Source: Sisyra terminalis
Lineage: Eukaryota; Arthropoda; Insecta; Neuroptera; Sisyridae
DNA length: 64,000 nucleotides
Assembly (NCBI GenBank): GCA_958496175.1
Contig: OY292278.1
Location: forward strand, 16,926,001 to 16,990,000
Direction: 5' to 3'
The translations under genes were made by a program, and so were the position numbers. Shown in pieces: positions 35,656 through 48,530 of the stretch (the first letter of the stretch is position 1; each line of letters begins with the position of its first letter). The notes below the pieces were generated by a model, which worked only from the letters and a program-made list of their open reading frames with translations, was not told where the DNA came from and searched no databases.

Positions 35656-38600
35656 AGACCAATTGAATGAAATCATACTTTTTAATACTTTTAAAGCATT
35701 TCAAAAGACATCTATAGAAATCCAGTGTGCCTACAAAAGGATTAGACAAGAAGTAATGTATCTGTTTTTTTTTTTTCAAATTAATCTTCGAAGTGGATTA
35801 AAACCTATAGAACTTCTAAAATATTACAGTTTTTACTCATAAACTATAAGTGATTTATGAGGTTGGTTTGGGAAACCCGAATAGTTTCATATTCAAATTT
35901 AAGATGATGCGAAATGTTCACTAGTCAATGTCTCAAAGTGAACACAATTGACCTGTGACTCGTTAGTTTCACCTTTGATGAGATTTGCTTCTGTTGGTGG
36001 CAGGATATACGAGACTACGATATTGAATGACGCGCTCTAATAATAAAACGATAAGGTTAGAAAATCAAGTGTCGGATGATACTCGTTTATACATTACGAA
36101 AACATAAAGTCGATAGACAGCTTAATAATATAATATAATGCATAGGTTATCTTCACAGTCAAAAGCCTGATCTTTCACCTAGAAGCTAATAGTATTGAGT
36201 TCAAAACCTTTTCTCTAAAATGCAATATAGAGGTAATACACGTGGTTAGTATGCTATATGGATGAATGTATGCATAATCGCTTTTCTTGATAAATGAACC
36301 CTTAAACTTGATATGCTGTAGCTTGCAGGCTCTATCGCTCTGCTGAGCCGAATTATTTTTCCCAGGCAAAAAGCTCTACAGCTTTTGTTTATGATTGAAC
36401 GGAATGATCAAAATTTAAATTTTATTTTTCATTTAGATTTCTGGAAATTGGTCATAAAAATGAAGGACTTGAATAAATTTTTGGAGCAATTTTCTTTTGA
36501 CGCGTTTAATCGTTTGAGAGAGACATTTTCCAGACTATTAGATTAAGATGAGAGTAGTCAAATTATCTGTGGAATTAATCGAATATACACGCTTCTGTTA
36601 AGTGTATAGGGTCGAAAAAGGGAATATGTTAGTCAAGTGGATAGAGTCGAGAATCGTGCGCTAAGTGGTTGTGACATCAAATGTGGGTTTTGTATTATTA
36701 TATTATTAGTATTGGCCACTTCGGTGTGATTGTGATTGGGGTAGTTGTATTGATCAGCGGTCAGTAATTTAAAGCGAACTGTATCAATTCCTTTGGGGGA
36801 AAGATAGACAACATTTATTGGAGCAATGGCGACCGTAATTGGAGTAAATGTGTGCAGAGCGTGGTTCTGCCATTATATACAATGTTTTTCGTCGGTTGAC
36901 TACCCAGCGCCAAATCCACCTCGATACCTCTATGTCGTATGCCAACACCAACAGTGCAAAATGCAGGAACTAAAACTAAAACGAAATTGCCACAATTTCT
37001 AAACAATCCTCAATGTCAAACCATTGTCGTTTATCAAAGTTGACTAGTCGACGTTCCACTGCTATTTACATTGGCAAAATCTCAATCACGCAAACATTCA
37101 AAAATATATCGAAACGACTTGTGACCGAAATTTGCATAATGCAACTCTTTCGTGATTAATGAAACCATAAACTGTAGGTTTTTCTAAAAAAATATATCTT
37201 AACATATATTTATTGCTATTAATTTAAGAAGTTATTAAAACAATAAATTGATATAATTAAAATTTTCTTTATAATCATATACGTGATTTGTATTTCGTAT
37301 TTTTATATTGCATGTCCAAATTGCATTCGCGCAAATTGTTCTTATATGGAAATTACCTAATGTTATGTGGTGCCAACCAGTGCCGCAGTGGCGTATACAG
37401 TAAACCAGTAGTAAATACCCACCCCCATGTAATGTTGCCTACTGGTGCATGACATTCCAAACATTATTACATGTGATTTTGCTGATACAATTTTTTTTCC
37501 TGCATCATACCATTTGGTATCGGTCGAAAGGAAATAGTTGTTGCATAATATATTATAAGACATTTGTAATGCAAATTCTTCACAATAACTATCTTTAAAT
37601 ACAATGTTCAAACTAGACAATATTCAATATGAATAATAACTACAAATTTCGCCTCACAATACAGAATAATTAAGGAGTACAAACTTAAACCAATGCATCA
37701 AATCTCCCAGATTTATATCGTTCTATATTTCGTGACTATTGACTCGCTTGCCAACTATATTTATCATAATTGGTTCAGTGGCAGCTACCATTGTAAATAT
37801 TATGAAAGCAAACGGTTTCAACACGCAAAAGGTCGCAAACGTCAAAAGTAATATCAATATTAGTAGCCCAGAGGACAATTAACGAAAATACATTATAAAA
37901 GTAACAAATAATTAACGTAGAAATTAAATCACTTTTCAGAAATTTCCATTAAAGCGTGACTTGATTAGATAAGAAATGGAGTAGTAGAAATGAAATTAAT
38001 ATATGTTTTTACCGGAAAGAAAGTGTGATGATATGGCGTCACTGAACCAACACGTGCAATCTAAGGTCTAGCTTCACGTTTGTGAGAAAATTATGGTGTT
38101 TCCCGATACCCTTTATGCAACCCTATATTTACATTTACAATAGCCAAGTGTTTATTAGACCAATTATTGACAAATACATGGTCAATTGCGACTTGAAAGG
38201 CATTAATACTGTCGTTATCGGTAACAATTACACTTTCACAAATGAACAGTACCCATTTGTGTTTTAAGCCTTCAAAAATCAATACACAGCAAACTATTTG
38301 AAAAAAAATATTAAGTCACGACTAAAACTGTAAATATTATCGATTCAAAACTGTTAAACGATACTGTTCGTTGGTGAATTTGATCACGTACGAAATGTAT
38401 TCGATAAAATTCGTGATTTTAATAAAATAAAGAGCATTGACTTAATTGAAAATAAAATATTCGGAAAAAGTGAAGAAACGTATACGAGAAACATAGGATA
38501 TAAAATATAAAAAGCTTATAAAGATTCAAAGAAGATACAAAAGGACATTGCTATTAGTTTCTTAGTGATGTTTCAGTTTTCAGTCCAGCGTCACCGAAAC

Positions 38601-39243
38601 CCATTGAAAATAATAGCGACATAATACACGAGAAACACAAAAGGAATGATACAATTACACTGATTAACTGTACAGATAGGCAGAGAATCGTTTGTCGGCT
38701 GCTTTATAGTACATTTGCTTGTTTGACATAGCACATCTATACAGATATAAATGTATATGTATGTTGGAGGTACACCCAACAACTATGCATGGTGGTGGAT
38801 GCGAAATGGGACCTTTATGTGAATATATATTTTATCTACCACAGCACGTCAAGGCTGTAACAGCAACGACCAACTTCCGTGTTCTGCTTCGTTACAATTC
38901 TTAATTACAATTGTTTGGCAATTTCTCTCCACGAATTTAATATCAATCTAATCACTGCACGAAAGCTTGATTTAAACAAACAGTATACATAATTGCTATA
39001 GTATCTAGCGATTTCATATCGCTCTATTCTTAATAAACCAGAATAACGTTTCATTTGTTAAAAATACAGTATTACTCCCGACTAATACTTGTAGTCACCT
39101 AAATTATACTTCTAGTAAATTTTTCATCTATATCTCTTACTTTTTGATGCAAGCAAAATAATGAACACTAAAGTTTTACAACATTTCAACGTTTTGCATA
39201 ATTTCAAATTTACTTTTTATTTTCTGTACTAGTATATCTCAAT
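35656..39243. other. Non-coding sequence
   Basis: No gene supported over 3.6 kb. Moderately GC-richer stretches at about 36500-37080 and 37360-37460 show frames without recognisable domains. CAGTGGCGTATACAG near 37386 resembles some transposon termini, but no partner end was found. Confidence 0.5.
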
Positions 39244-39443
39244 CTATGGTGCCCGCACCCCTAGGGGTGTGGGAGAACTTCCTAGCAATATAAATTATAA
39301 AATTTTTAATAATAAATATCTCAAAAAATCTACTTTTCCAAACTAACAAAAAACCAAACACATTTTTCAATGGGGCGGGGAGATCTATTTTCAGATTCAG
39401 ATGAGCTGCACTCCTGGATCACTTAAAAGGTTAAGAAACATTG
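39244..39443. mobile_element. Short hAT-like remnant
   Basis: Inverted, the right end reads CAATGTTTCTTAACCTTTTA, close to the common hAT terminus CAGTGTTTCTTAACC. The left end begins CTATGGTGCCCGCACCCC and contains CCCCTAGGGG, also typical of the interior of such elements. The flanking octamers (ATCTCAAT and CTCTATAT) match at only five of eight positions, so the left boundary is approximate. About 200 bp, no coding capacity. Confidence 0.5.
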
Positions 39444-42400
39444 CTCTATATCGTAAACATAAGAATTACGAATTTTATTAAAACTAATGCAAGTGCTTCG
39501 AATTATTGATCAAGGTTTGATAAAGAACAAAAACTAAAGTGATGGTTTTCAATGCTAATAGCATAACAATACAATGGTAATTGAAGAGACAGATTAAAGA
39601 TCATCAAAACTTAGCAAACCAAAGGCAAAAAGTATCTATGTCGTGGAGTGATTGAAAAAAAAATTTCATATTTCTTAAATTAAAAATTTTTCTTTGCCAT
39701 TGCAGAAATAATAAGGTTTAAGATAAATATTGTTCTTTTAACTAAAAACATTCCTGAATATACAGAATTTTAGTTCGTTTTATAGATTTGAGGAAATTAA
39801 ACTGATTAAAAAAGAAATATTGAGTGTTTATACCGATTGATGCATCATTTAGAACCATGATTTCTTGTATTGTTCATCATACATAACTTTAAATTACAAT
39901 TAAAAACGAGAGATTGGTACTTTATTAGCATTATTACAGCTTTTCAACAGCAAAATTCTTGATTACAAGTTTTTATTAATCTTTGAGTTTCTAAAGACTT
40001 TAGCAGTTAAAAACTTTACATGGAAAATATCGATTAAAAAATATATATAAGGACCAAAAAAAAACGTTAATTGATTAAACGGTTTCTATATTAAATTTTC
40101 TAGTTTAGTCGTTTTCACTTCATCTTAAGTCATAGTCTTTAAAATTGATGATACATCCACCTCTTTAGTCAAGATTAGTCAAACTAGTTCAGTAAAGTTT
40201 AGTAATATATTTTGTATTAGAATATGTGCTTCATTAAACGAAGAATAGGTACTGACAAAACATGATTTGGTAATCTTGGAATCTTATGGTAAGAAGTAAG
40301 GCCAAGGGTTCAATGATATAATTTCAGGGGACTTAAGGTCAAAATTTTAAATTAGCAAGAGCACCAGGAGATTAAAGATGCGACTATTGTTTGTGTGACA
40401 CGTGTTGTTGTCTTCAAAACCATTAGAATATTTTTTTTCATATTCATATCTTGTGTTATCCATCAACTACATGAACCAAAATGTTCAATAGTAAAGCAAA
40501 AGCGATAATAATACATAGAAAAAAAAAATAATATGGCGGGCCGGATAAGGAGTTTTTGCGGCGGGTCGTATGCTTGATAGACCTGTCAAGGATTATACAG
40601 TTTGGTAAAATGCATTTATTGAAGCAGAAAGGCCACTAAATATAAAATATGTTTTAGATTCTTTAGTTGTAGATGATAAAAAATCATATATATTATTGCA
40701 TAAGTGCTTTCTAAAATGCCAAATTTCATTTACTTTGGTAGGAGGAGATGTACCTTTTTTGAAATTGTATATTATTTTTAAAAATCAAATTTTGAAAAAA
40801 AAACTTCTACATTACTTTTTTTATTAGAAATTTCACTAAATTTTGTGTTCCAATTTTTCCTATTTAATCACGAAAAGGGAATTTCAGTAACTAGGTAATA
40901 TCCTTGATTTATTCTGAAAATTAATGACAATTAAATGAACATATTTATGCAAATTTGTCGTCATTATCATACCTAACTATGTAATCAATCGAGTTTTCTC
41001 GATTATAATTAATCGCCATAAAAACAATCAAAAGCTTTTGGGGTCAATTAATGATTAAAATATTTCACAATTAAAGTGGTTTCTCCCAACAAATTTTCTT
41101 TTTTCCAACAAATTTTAAGGTTGAAAAAATTCAATGTTATAATTATTTGATTTACGTAAAGATAAACAAACATAACGTCTATATGAAAGCTGCGTGCGAC
41201 ACGAAATAATTCTATAAAACACAGCATTGTGATTTGCTAGATTTACATAGCTATTTTTTTTTTCACCAAAGAATAGACTGGAAGATTTTTGTGATTTAAA
41301 CAATCTTTGAAAAAAAAAGGTATGTTGAAATAGAAACTTTTAGTAGAGAACTTTTAAGTCTTAATATTCTCTGAAGTTCAATGTATAAATTACAATTTAT
41401 TCATTTCACTTCATTTCAAAGTTGACTAAAAAAGGAACTAAATGAAAACACATTTGCATTTGAACAGTAAACACAAGAAAACTTTCGAGTGAAGCATCTT
41501 TGTGATTCGGTATACAACAGTAAATTGAATTAGTGAAATGGACGTTTGAAAAATGTATGTATATGTATGCATATACCCTCCAGTGAACAAATGGATAAAC
41601 TAGGATTGGACTAATGGTCAGTAAAACGACAAATGCTTCAACATCGTTTTGTATTTCCAGTCCATCGTGTTTTCTGAGAAAATTCTAAATTATATCCCCG
41701 AAACTTTTAATTTCAATTTCGAAATAATTCACGAAAAAACATGCACTTGCTTTTTATATTAGATGTGCTTCTATATATGGTGAGGGTTACGACTATACGA
41801 GTAAATTTTATTTTATTGCACTTTGTTTATGGTCATTGTTTTAAATTTATTTCATTCACTGGAACTTTTTGCTCCACGTTCCTGTTAAATTACTTAATAA
41901 AACAAAAAAATGAACCTATCTTTTAATATTCATTATTATTAAACGAATGAAACCTGTCTACTTAAAGTTTTATACAAACTTTTTCATCCCATAAATTATT
42001 CATCAAAAGAAAATATTTTTATCTTCATCAAAAAAAAAAAAAGAGATAAAACTACTCATTTGCAATTTAAAACTCCATTATAATTAGTTTATGTAAAATT
42101 TATATTTGAAAATACAAGCTTTTGAAAAAAAAATCAACTGAAAAACTCAATTTATTGATTGATATCAATTTAATATGATAAGGTGAGTCATAAATCTAAA
42201 TTTACATTAAAAATGACACAACATTAAGTAAATCGATTTGTTTTAAATAAAATGTGCACCAGCTAAGAAAATTCATTAAAAATAATTGGAATTTGAATTA
42301 CATTTTTCTCACTCAAAAATATTTTAAATGGCTTTCTCTATAGGTATGTACTATATATGCAAGTATGCGGTGATCATAACTATTATAGATGGTGCACCGC

Positions 42401-42740
42401 AGAAAAGCCCTCCACTTTTAAAGAGTCCCATTAATTTTAAAATAACAACTAAAATGTGGTTCACCCCTAGACGACAGTCCAAATAATGAAACTTCTTAAT
42501 AATATATCTGTCTGCTTCTATATAAGAAATTTAAAGAATGGAAATTTTCTCGAAGAAACCATGCATAGAAATATCACTTATTAACGTACAGAAGAAATAT
42601 GATTTTCACTAAGATGATTTATGGAGTTTTCGCTAAATCACACACCTAACTAACTATAAAAACGCAAATATTGATTATTTGTTTAAAATTCGATAGCGTT
42701 ATGTGCAAAAAAAGATAAGATTTCATGGAGCATTTACAAC
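39444..42740. other. AT-rich non-coding sequence with one hAT-like end
   Basis: No gene supported. At 40534-40585 the GC-rich stretch GGCGGGCCGGATAAGG, with GGCGGGTCGTATGCTTG and GACCTG after it, resembles the terminal region of hAT elements, usually ending near CACCCCTG. A matching left end was not found. The rest is AT-rich. Confidence 0.5.
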
Positions 42741-42845
42741 GTACTTACATTATGCGACACGTGAATAACAACTTTCTCAATAACAGGTACGAATTTGATT
42801 TGTGTGAATTTCTACATACCTGCAACAAATAAAAAAACATTATTA
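42741..42845 (-). promoter_or_regulatory. Ratchet point 3: zero-length exon with downstream cryptic donor
   Basis: On the minus strand a T-rich tract (complement of 42823-42841, TTTTTTTATTTGTTG) leads to CAG (42822-42820) and directly into GTATGTAG (GTATGT at 42819-42814), fusing an acceptor to a good donor. A TTAAT branch-like element lies upstream. GTAAGTAC (42748-42741) downstream delimits a 71-base cryptic exon at 42749-42819. The tract is less C-rich than at the other two sites. It lies 24.8 kb upstream of ratchet point 2 in the inferred transcript. Confidence 0.65.
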
Positions 42846-43516
42846 AAAAACTTTATGCATAAAGTGTGGATTTATGAGATACAATAACAACTGAAACGAT
42901 CGTAAACTTACAACACATAAATAAAAATGCAAATTCTCGATTTACTTCCACCCAACTCATTCTTAGCGACTAAGTCACCGAGCTGTGCACAGAAGAGATT
43001 TTCCATTGCAAAAGCCAACCCTCCACCCTTTGTGGGCGCACGAGACACCGAAATTGTCACCGTCTTATTTACAGCTGATGACGTCGCTTTTACGTTTTTA
43101 TATCATTAAAAGTATTTAAAAATAACGTACTTAAAAAGGTAAATATTCCACCCTTATAATTTAGCCCTTCGGTTATTATGCCTAAACCAGCATGAATTGA
43201 AGAAAAATACACATCTCAATTCTTTATTTATAGCCTCAAGTAGCTAAATCTTCCGACTATTAAACTCGTTAATTAATTATTAAAAAAGGGAGTGATAATA
43301 AAATAACGCAACCACTGTTGAAAATATAAAATTCTTGAAATATAATTATCATAATTAGAGGATCAAATTAAAAAAAGCTCAATAATTTGTACATTTACAA
43401 ATTAAAATTAATTCACTAATTAATATTTCTTTCATACAATTTAAAGAAAGAAGGTAAATTGAAAATTTTAAAAACTGAAACAGCAATTTGGGGGATACTT
43501 TTCCGAATTTATTCTT
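42846..43516. other. Non-coding sequence with a small GC-rich patch
   Basis: The patch at about 42930-43090 has markedly higher GC and is open in one frame on each strand (60-69 codons), including ATGGAAAATCTC on the minus strand. Neither product resembles a known family and exon boundaries are not clear. The remainder is AT-rich. Confidence 0.45.
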
Positions 43517-43688
43517 TTATATTTATTGCTATTTATCGTCGCTTTATAGCTACCAAAGTCTTTAGCAACTCTAGAGTGAATAAAAAATTTAAAAATTAAG
43601 AAATATCGAAAATTTGCTTAATACGAGAATCGAACCCAACATCTACCAATTTTGGAGTGGCCACTTATACTACTCGACTAGTAGGCTT
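43517..43688 (-). mobile_element. tRNA-derived SINE, copy 4
   Basis: The head on the minus strand starts near 43688 (CTAGTCGAGTAG), followed by CTCCAAAATTGGTAG and box B GGTTCGATTC. The body contains CGATATTTCTTAATTTTT and CACTCTAGAGTTGCTAAAGAC, and the tail is ATAAAGCGACGATAAAT. Full length and moderately diverged. Box A is weakened. Confidence 0.85.
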
Positions 43689-44601
43689 GACCCTTTTTTG
43701 CTACCCATAAGATCGATAACTTTTCGTAGATTAACTTGAAACTTTTAATTTTAAATTCTTGTATTACATAATTCAAATTAATTCTTAAAAGGCATAAAAA
43801 TTTTACTACTACTTTACTTATTTGAGATCAAGTAGTTAAGGAAACCTCAACAAAATGCATAGAAAGCGTTCGAATATTTTGGTTCCAGGGTGTGTTACCC
43901 CTAGTTCCTAAGATTTCCAAGAACATGAGAAGCAGTTTCGTCTTCTGCTGGATAGAATCTACAAATTGGATCACCCACATCATTGATATGTTTAAATGGA
44001 TAGCGCACTGTACAGTTAATAATAAGCCGTACAAGAAACAATTACCGGCGCCATCTACGTAGGCACAAATTTGGAGTGAGCTAAGCAAAATACAACAACG
44101 CCGTGTTGTATGTTGGAAGAGAGACTTAGATATAGATGTCTCTTTTCTTTGGTGTGGAAACTAAAGCCATTGAAGCAAGTGTAATGCAAGCGTTTATTTG
44201 TGCAGGCTAGCGCTCAGCGGCACTTCATTGCCAACTGTTGTTTTTAATTTCCATAAAAACAGTACCCATGTAGACGGCGCTTCATACACCACACTAATTT
44301 TACAAATTTCTTTTTGACCCCATATACATGGTCTATCCATATCAATGACCCATATGTTCCCCAATTGAATGCATGTATTTTTCCCGAACCGCAGTGGCCG
44401 ATTATTAGACTCGTTACCATTCTAACTTGTTTTCTTGGGAGATTAAATATTTCAGTAATTAAAAGAATATCAAGTAATGATTAGGGATGGATCTTTTTTC
44501 GTGTCGAGGAGTGAATTTTATGAACCCATTCTTTGATAATATTCTTCAAAGGTTACTTTTGAATTCAAACCAATTCAAAACCTACTTATGTTTACTTTTA
44601 T
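43689..44601. other. Sequence between two SINE copies
   Basis: No gene supported. An 86-codon minus frame (43828-44088) lies in GC-richer sequence but has no recognisable domain. The 44050-44400 part is GC-richer than average and otherwise anonymous. Confidence 0.5.
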
Positions 44602-44760
44602 TGATTAATTACTATCGTTTTATAGCAATGACTCTAGAGGCAATAAATTACTTAAACTGAGAAATATTGAGAATTATGATCGTCAAAAGATTTGAAACCA
44701 GTAGACCAACGTCTACCAGGTTTGGAGCAGTCACTTTGGCCATTCGTCCACTAATAGGCA
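44602..44760 (-). mobile_element. tRNA-derived SINE, copy 5, diverged
   Basis: The minus-strand head near 44760 reads GGACGAATGGCCAAAGTG, then CTGCTCCAAACCTGGTAG and a degraded box B (GGTTTCAAATC). The body CAATATTTCTCAGTTTAAG and the tail TATAAAACGATAGTAATT follow, with the CTCTAGAGTCA block preserved. It is the most diverged full-length copy. Confidence 0.75.
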
Positions 44761-47700
44761 TAAGCATTTATTGTGGTTGAATTTAGAACTTAAATGAAAA
44801 AAAATATTTCCAAAGTTTAAAATAACAAGGTAGTTTCGGTAATATTTCATGTTATCAATTGTTATCATTGATTTAGTTCGGATTGCATCGAATATATAAA
44901 TAAATTTAAGCTCATGTATCGTTACAATAATACACATATAGATCGCTAAATCTAAATCTATTTTATTCAATGGATAAAAAAATTTAATCTACTTAGGTTG
45001 ATACCAAATATCGCTTGTAAAAACATAAAACAAATCATTTAATTTATTAAATAAAGTCCATAAATATGTAAAATTGTACCATTTTAAATTTAAAATAAAA
45101 AACTCTTATAATAAATCCATTTATTGAAGCGTATTTTTTTTCAAATTTGTGATATTTCAAATTACAAACGCAAATTGACATTTGGGTCGACTATTCTACA
45201 GTACAAAGACTCAATTCAGTCGGATGAGGATATAACCACATCAAGTCGACATGATTCAATAAAATAGGCTTGATTTGAGTAATAACAAGGGACATAAATG
45301 TGCAACGAGATTCGACGAGACAAAATCTGAGGGTTATATTTATACACGTAATATACGTAATATACATACATGTGTGATGTGATATGAATGAACAGTGGAC
45401 AGATTGACACAGTGTAATGCATTTTCCTGGTTTGAATTATTAAAGTAAATAAACAAACTGTCACACACGGCGCAAATATGCATGTAAAATACTCAACGTT
45501 TTATTCACACACCTATATAAAATATATTGTGTTTATGTAGCTCTATGCACCAAGTTATAGTTAATCAACCCTTCATTATAATATTTGCTTCACATGCGGA
45601 AAAGTCAGTTTCCAATTTTCGAAAGTATAATGAAACATCCGAGAAGTTATTCATATAAATAGAAACTGATATTTGTTGTTTTTTTTTGGACCAACAAATT
45701 CATTTATGACGTAAACCAAAGTATCAATTTTCTGTAACAGAGAAATCATAGATTTTGAAGAAATGCAAAAATTGTATTTTATGTAGACAAAATACAAAGA
45801 TACTTGGCAACGAACGTGAAATACGAGTATGACGCAATCGATAAAACTCAAGACAAAATATGTTCATGGATAAAACCAATACAAACAAAACTTCGAATAA
45901 TTTAATAAAATTAATTTTTATTGAAAAAAAAAAAATATAATAATTTTTGTTTATGAGTAGTGAAATCACAAAGAGCATATATAATTTTTCCCTTAAATAT
46001 TTTCATAAAAGCAAAATTCCTGCTCCATAAATTGCCTTAAGTTGCCTCGTATTTTGGTTGAATTCGGCAATGAATCGGTTTTGCGGTTACTAAGGGGTAA
46101 TAATTTCTAATGTTTCAACGTTAAAACTAATTATTAAGGATTTTCAAAACTACCTAAAGCTTTTTGTTATAAAATACAATATAATGGTGTGAATTTTATC
46201 GCAGTCATGGATAAGCTTCTTACTTCTATACTAAACAATTTATAAATATTAAAAAAAATGTATATTTTTAACTACAAATATTTAACACAGATAACAAAAA
46301 TATGATCTATTACATTAAGAAGTATTACTTTAAAATATAATAATACAGAATACCAATAAGCATCTGCCACCTAACTCTCTAAAAAGGAACCATGCAGAAA
46401 ATATATTGTTCAAAATGTAATAACATTATTACAAGCGATTGTAACTATTATTTCCATTTGTTTTTGAATTGCTTAATCTTAAAAAAAGTTAAATAAAGCT
46501 TTAATATTTGTTTGTTCTACTTATTTATATATAACGATTTATTTTATCTCATTATTAGAACTATTGAAAGATCTAAGTTCACAACACTACGTATTTTAGT
46601 GAATAAGGTTAACTAATTCCTTCAATTGTTTCTAGTTCTCAGATCATTAATTTATTGATTCTTTTTAATCTCAGATATTTTGATTTATTCATTTCTTTTA
46701 CAGATTTTTAATACCGAATTTTCGCGAAATTCAGCAAACATGGTTTGCATGGTTTAAGGTAATGAAAAAAAGTTGTTTAAAATAATCATCAAATAGTTTA
46801 ATGCCGCTTTGTTTATTACCAAATTTCTTCATATCAAATATGTATCAAAAATTAAGTAATAAGATTTGTTACACTAATTTATTTAGATACCTTTTTTTTT
46901 GTACATAAACGTTAACTTTAACAAAAACCAATCAATAACTGCTGCCCTTTTTATTTTAAAATTTAAATTTGATTTTTTTTCTCAAATATCATTTTCCAGT
47001 CACTTAACGTGAAGCTTAAAAGCCAATTTTCTGCAAGAAATACATTGAGTTCCAGTACGAATAAATCATGTTACTGTATGCAAATAATTTATAGTTTTTA
47101 AAGTTTAGTTTTTAAATATATTTTCATAAACAGTTTTAAAAAAATATAATGTTAAACCAACAAAAAAAAATATATGATTTTTCCTATGAAAACAATTCAC
47201 AATTCATTCATCGTATATGGAATATTAGCAGCATAAAATGGTGTATAATGGAATCATAGGTAGAGATGCACTAAAATAATTATATTTAATGGTTTTACTA
47301 ATCTTATTATCAATTTGAAACGTTATTGACCTGTCACTAACGATATATCTCTTCAGAATATTACCCAACTGCAATGGTCTGTACTCTATTTAATTCAAAC
47401 GTTATTTCATATGAGGGGAAATCACATACGATTTGAGTTTCGAAAGCCTTTGGAATCTCTTTATTAATATTATAATCCCCAAATGCAGAGTGAAATGATT
47501 TCTTATGACCACTTTCATGTTATCAAAGCTCGTTATATCTCTTTAAAAAAATATAAAATTTCATTATTATAAAAAGCTAAAAAAAATGCATTCCTGTTTT
47601 ATTTTAAAATAGAATTTACGAGTATTAATAATAGACCAATTAAATAAACGTAAAATTGGAAATTCAAAAGAGCATGAGAGGCATAAAATTTATATGCTAT

Positions 47701-48488
47701 AATTCAAAGAGGTCACTAACTTATATCGAAACAAATGAAAATGAATATAAAATAAAATATTGACGAAAATAAACAGAATCAAAACGTATTTAGTGTATAG
47801 TGATAATTTACGAATTTTGCTTGATACAAATGATAATTCAGTTATGGATATAATAAACCAATTGCAATTTAAAATAGATTAGCTGTGCTTTCGAATGAAT
47901 CCAGTCTCAGCTTTATTTAGCTGTCCGTCCCGCTTTGTTTTCCCGTATGCGAATGGAATAGATAAATACTATTTTGCAATTTATTCATGTATGCTGCTAT
48001 GTTTAGAACAAATACGACAAGCAATTGCTTCATTAATAACACAACTGTTAAGTTTCAACAATTTGAAAAGTTATGTTGGGGAAAAGTTTTTTTCTCCGTT
48101 GTATAAAATAACAGAGGCTCGGAAAGAATTAAAAGTAAACTTTGCCAAATAACAAATAAATTAAATTGTATAAATTATATTTGTGTGCAAATGTATTGTT
48201 CTTGCTTTGAAGTTTTTACTTAAATAATAGAATAAAAACGTAAGATAAATTGTTTTTACAAGATTACGAAATCGTTTAATTTTCTTTGCGTTCGTTAAAT
48301 ATAAAACAAATGGAAATACTTAAGAATTTGACAGTTTACATAATATGAAAAACTTAAAAAAGATCTTTACAATCAAAGTGGAAGTTTAATGTTTCGTTTA
48401 TTTAATTGATAAATAAATAATAATTAGTAAAATGGAGAAAGTGGTATCCAAATGTCAAACATTAATCAGAAGATGTCGACGTTTAAAT
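44761..48488. other. AT-rich non-coding sequence
   Basis: No gene supported. A short direct repeat, ACGTAATAT twice, lies at about 45347-45364. The frame at 47895-48152 (85 codons, ATG start) has no recognisable domain. Confidence 0.5.
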
Positions 48489-48530
48489 CAGGGGTGGCCA
48501 ACCCAAATGATATTACGGGATGCTTTGGAA
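48489..48530 (+). mobile_element. Isolated hAT-like left terminus
   Basis: CAGGGGTGGCCAACCCAAAT matches the common terminus of many hAT elements (CAGGGGTGGCCAACC). Only this end is recognisable; no matching right end or octamer duplication was found downstream, so element length is unknown. Confidence 0.5.

Noticed and set aside
35447..35842. 131-codon plus frame and its minus-strand look-alike at 34689-34928
   Set aside because: The similar translations come from the 306-base inverted arms of the hAT-like element and run out of it into flanking DNA; not a gene pair.
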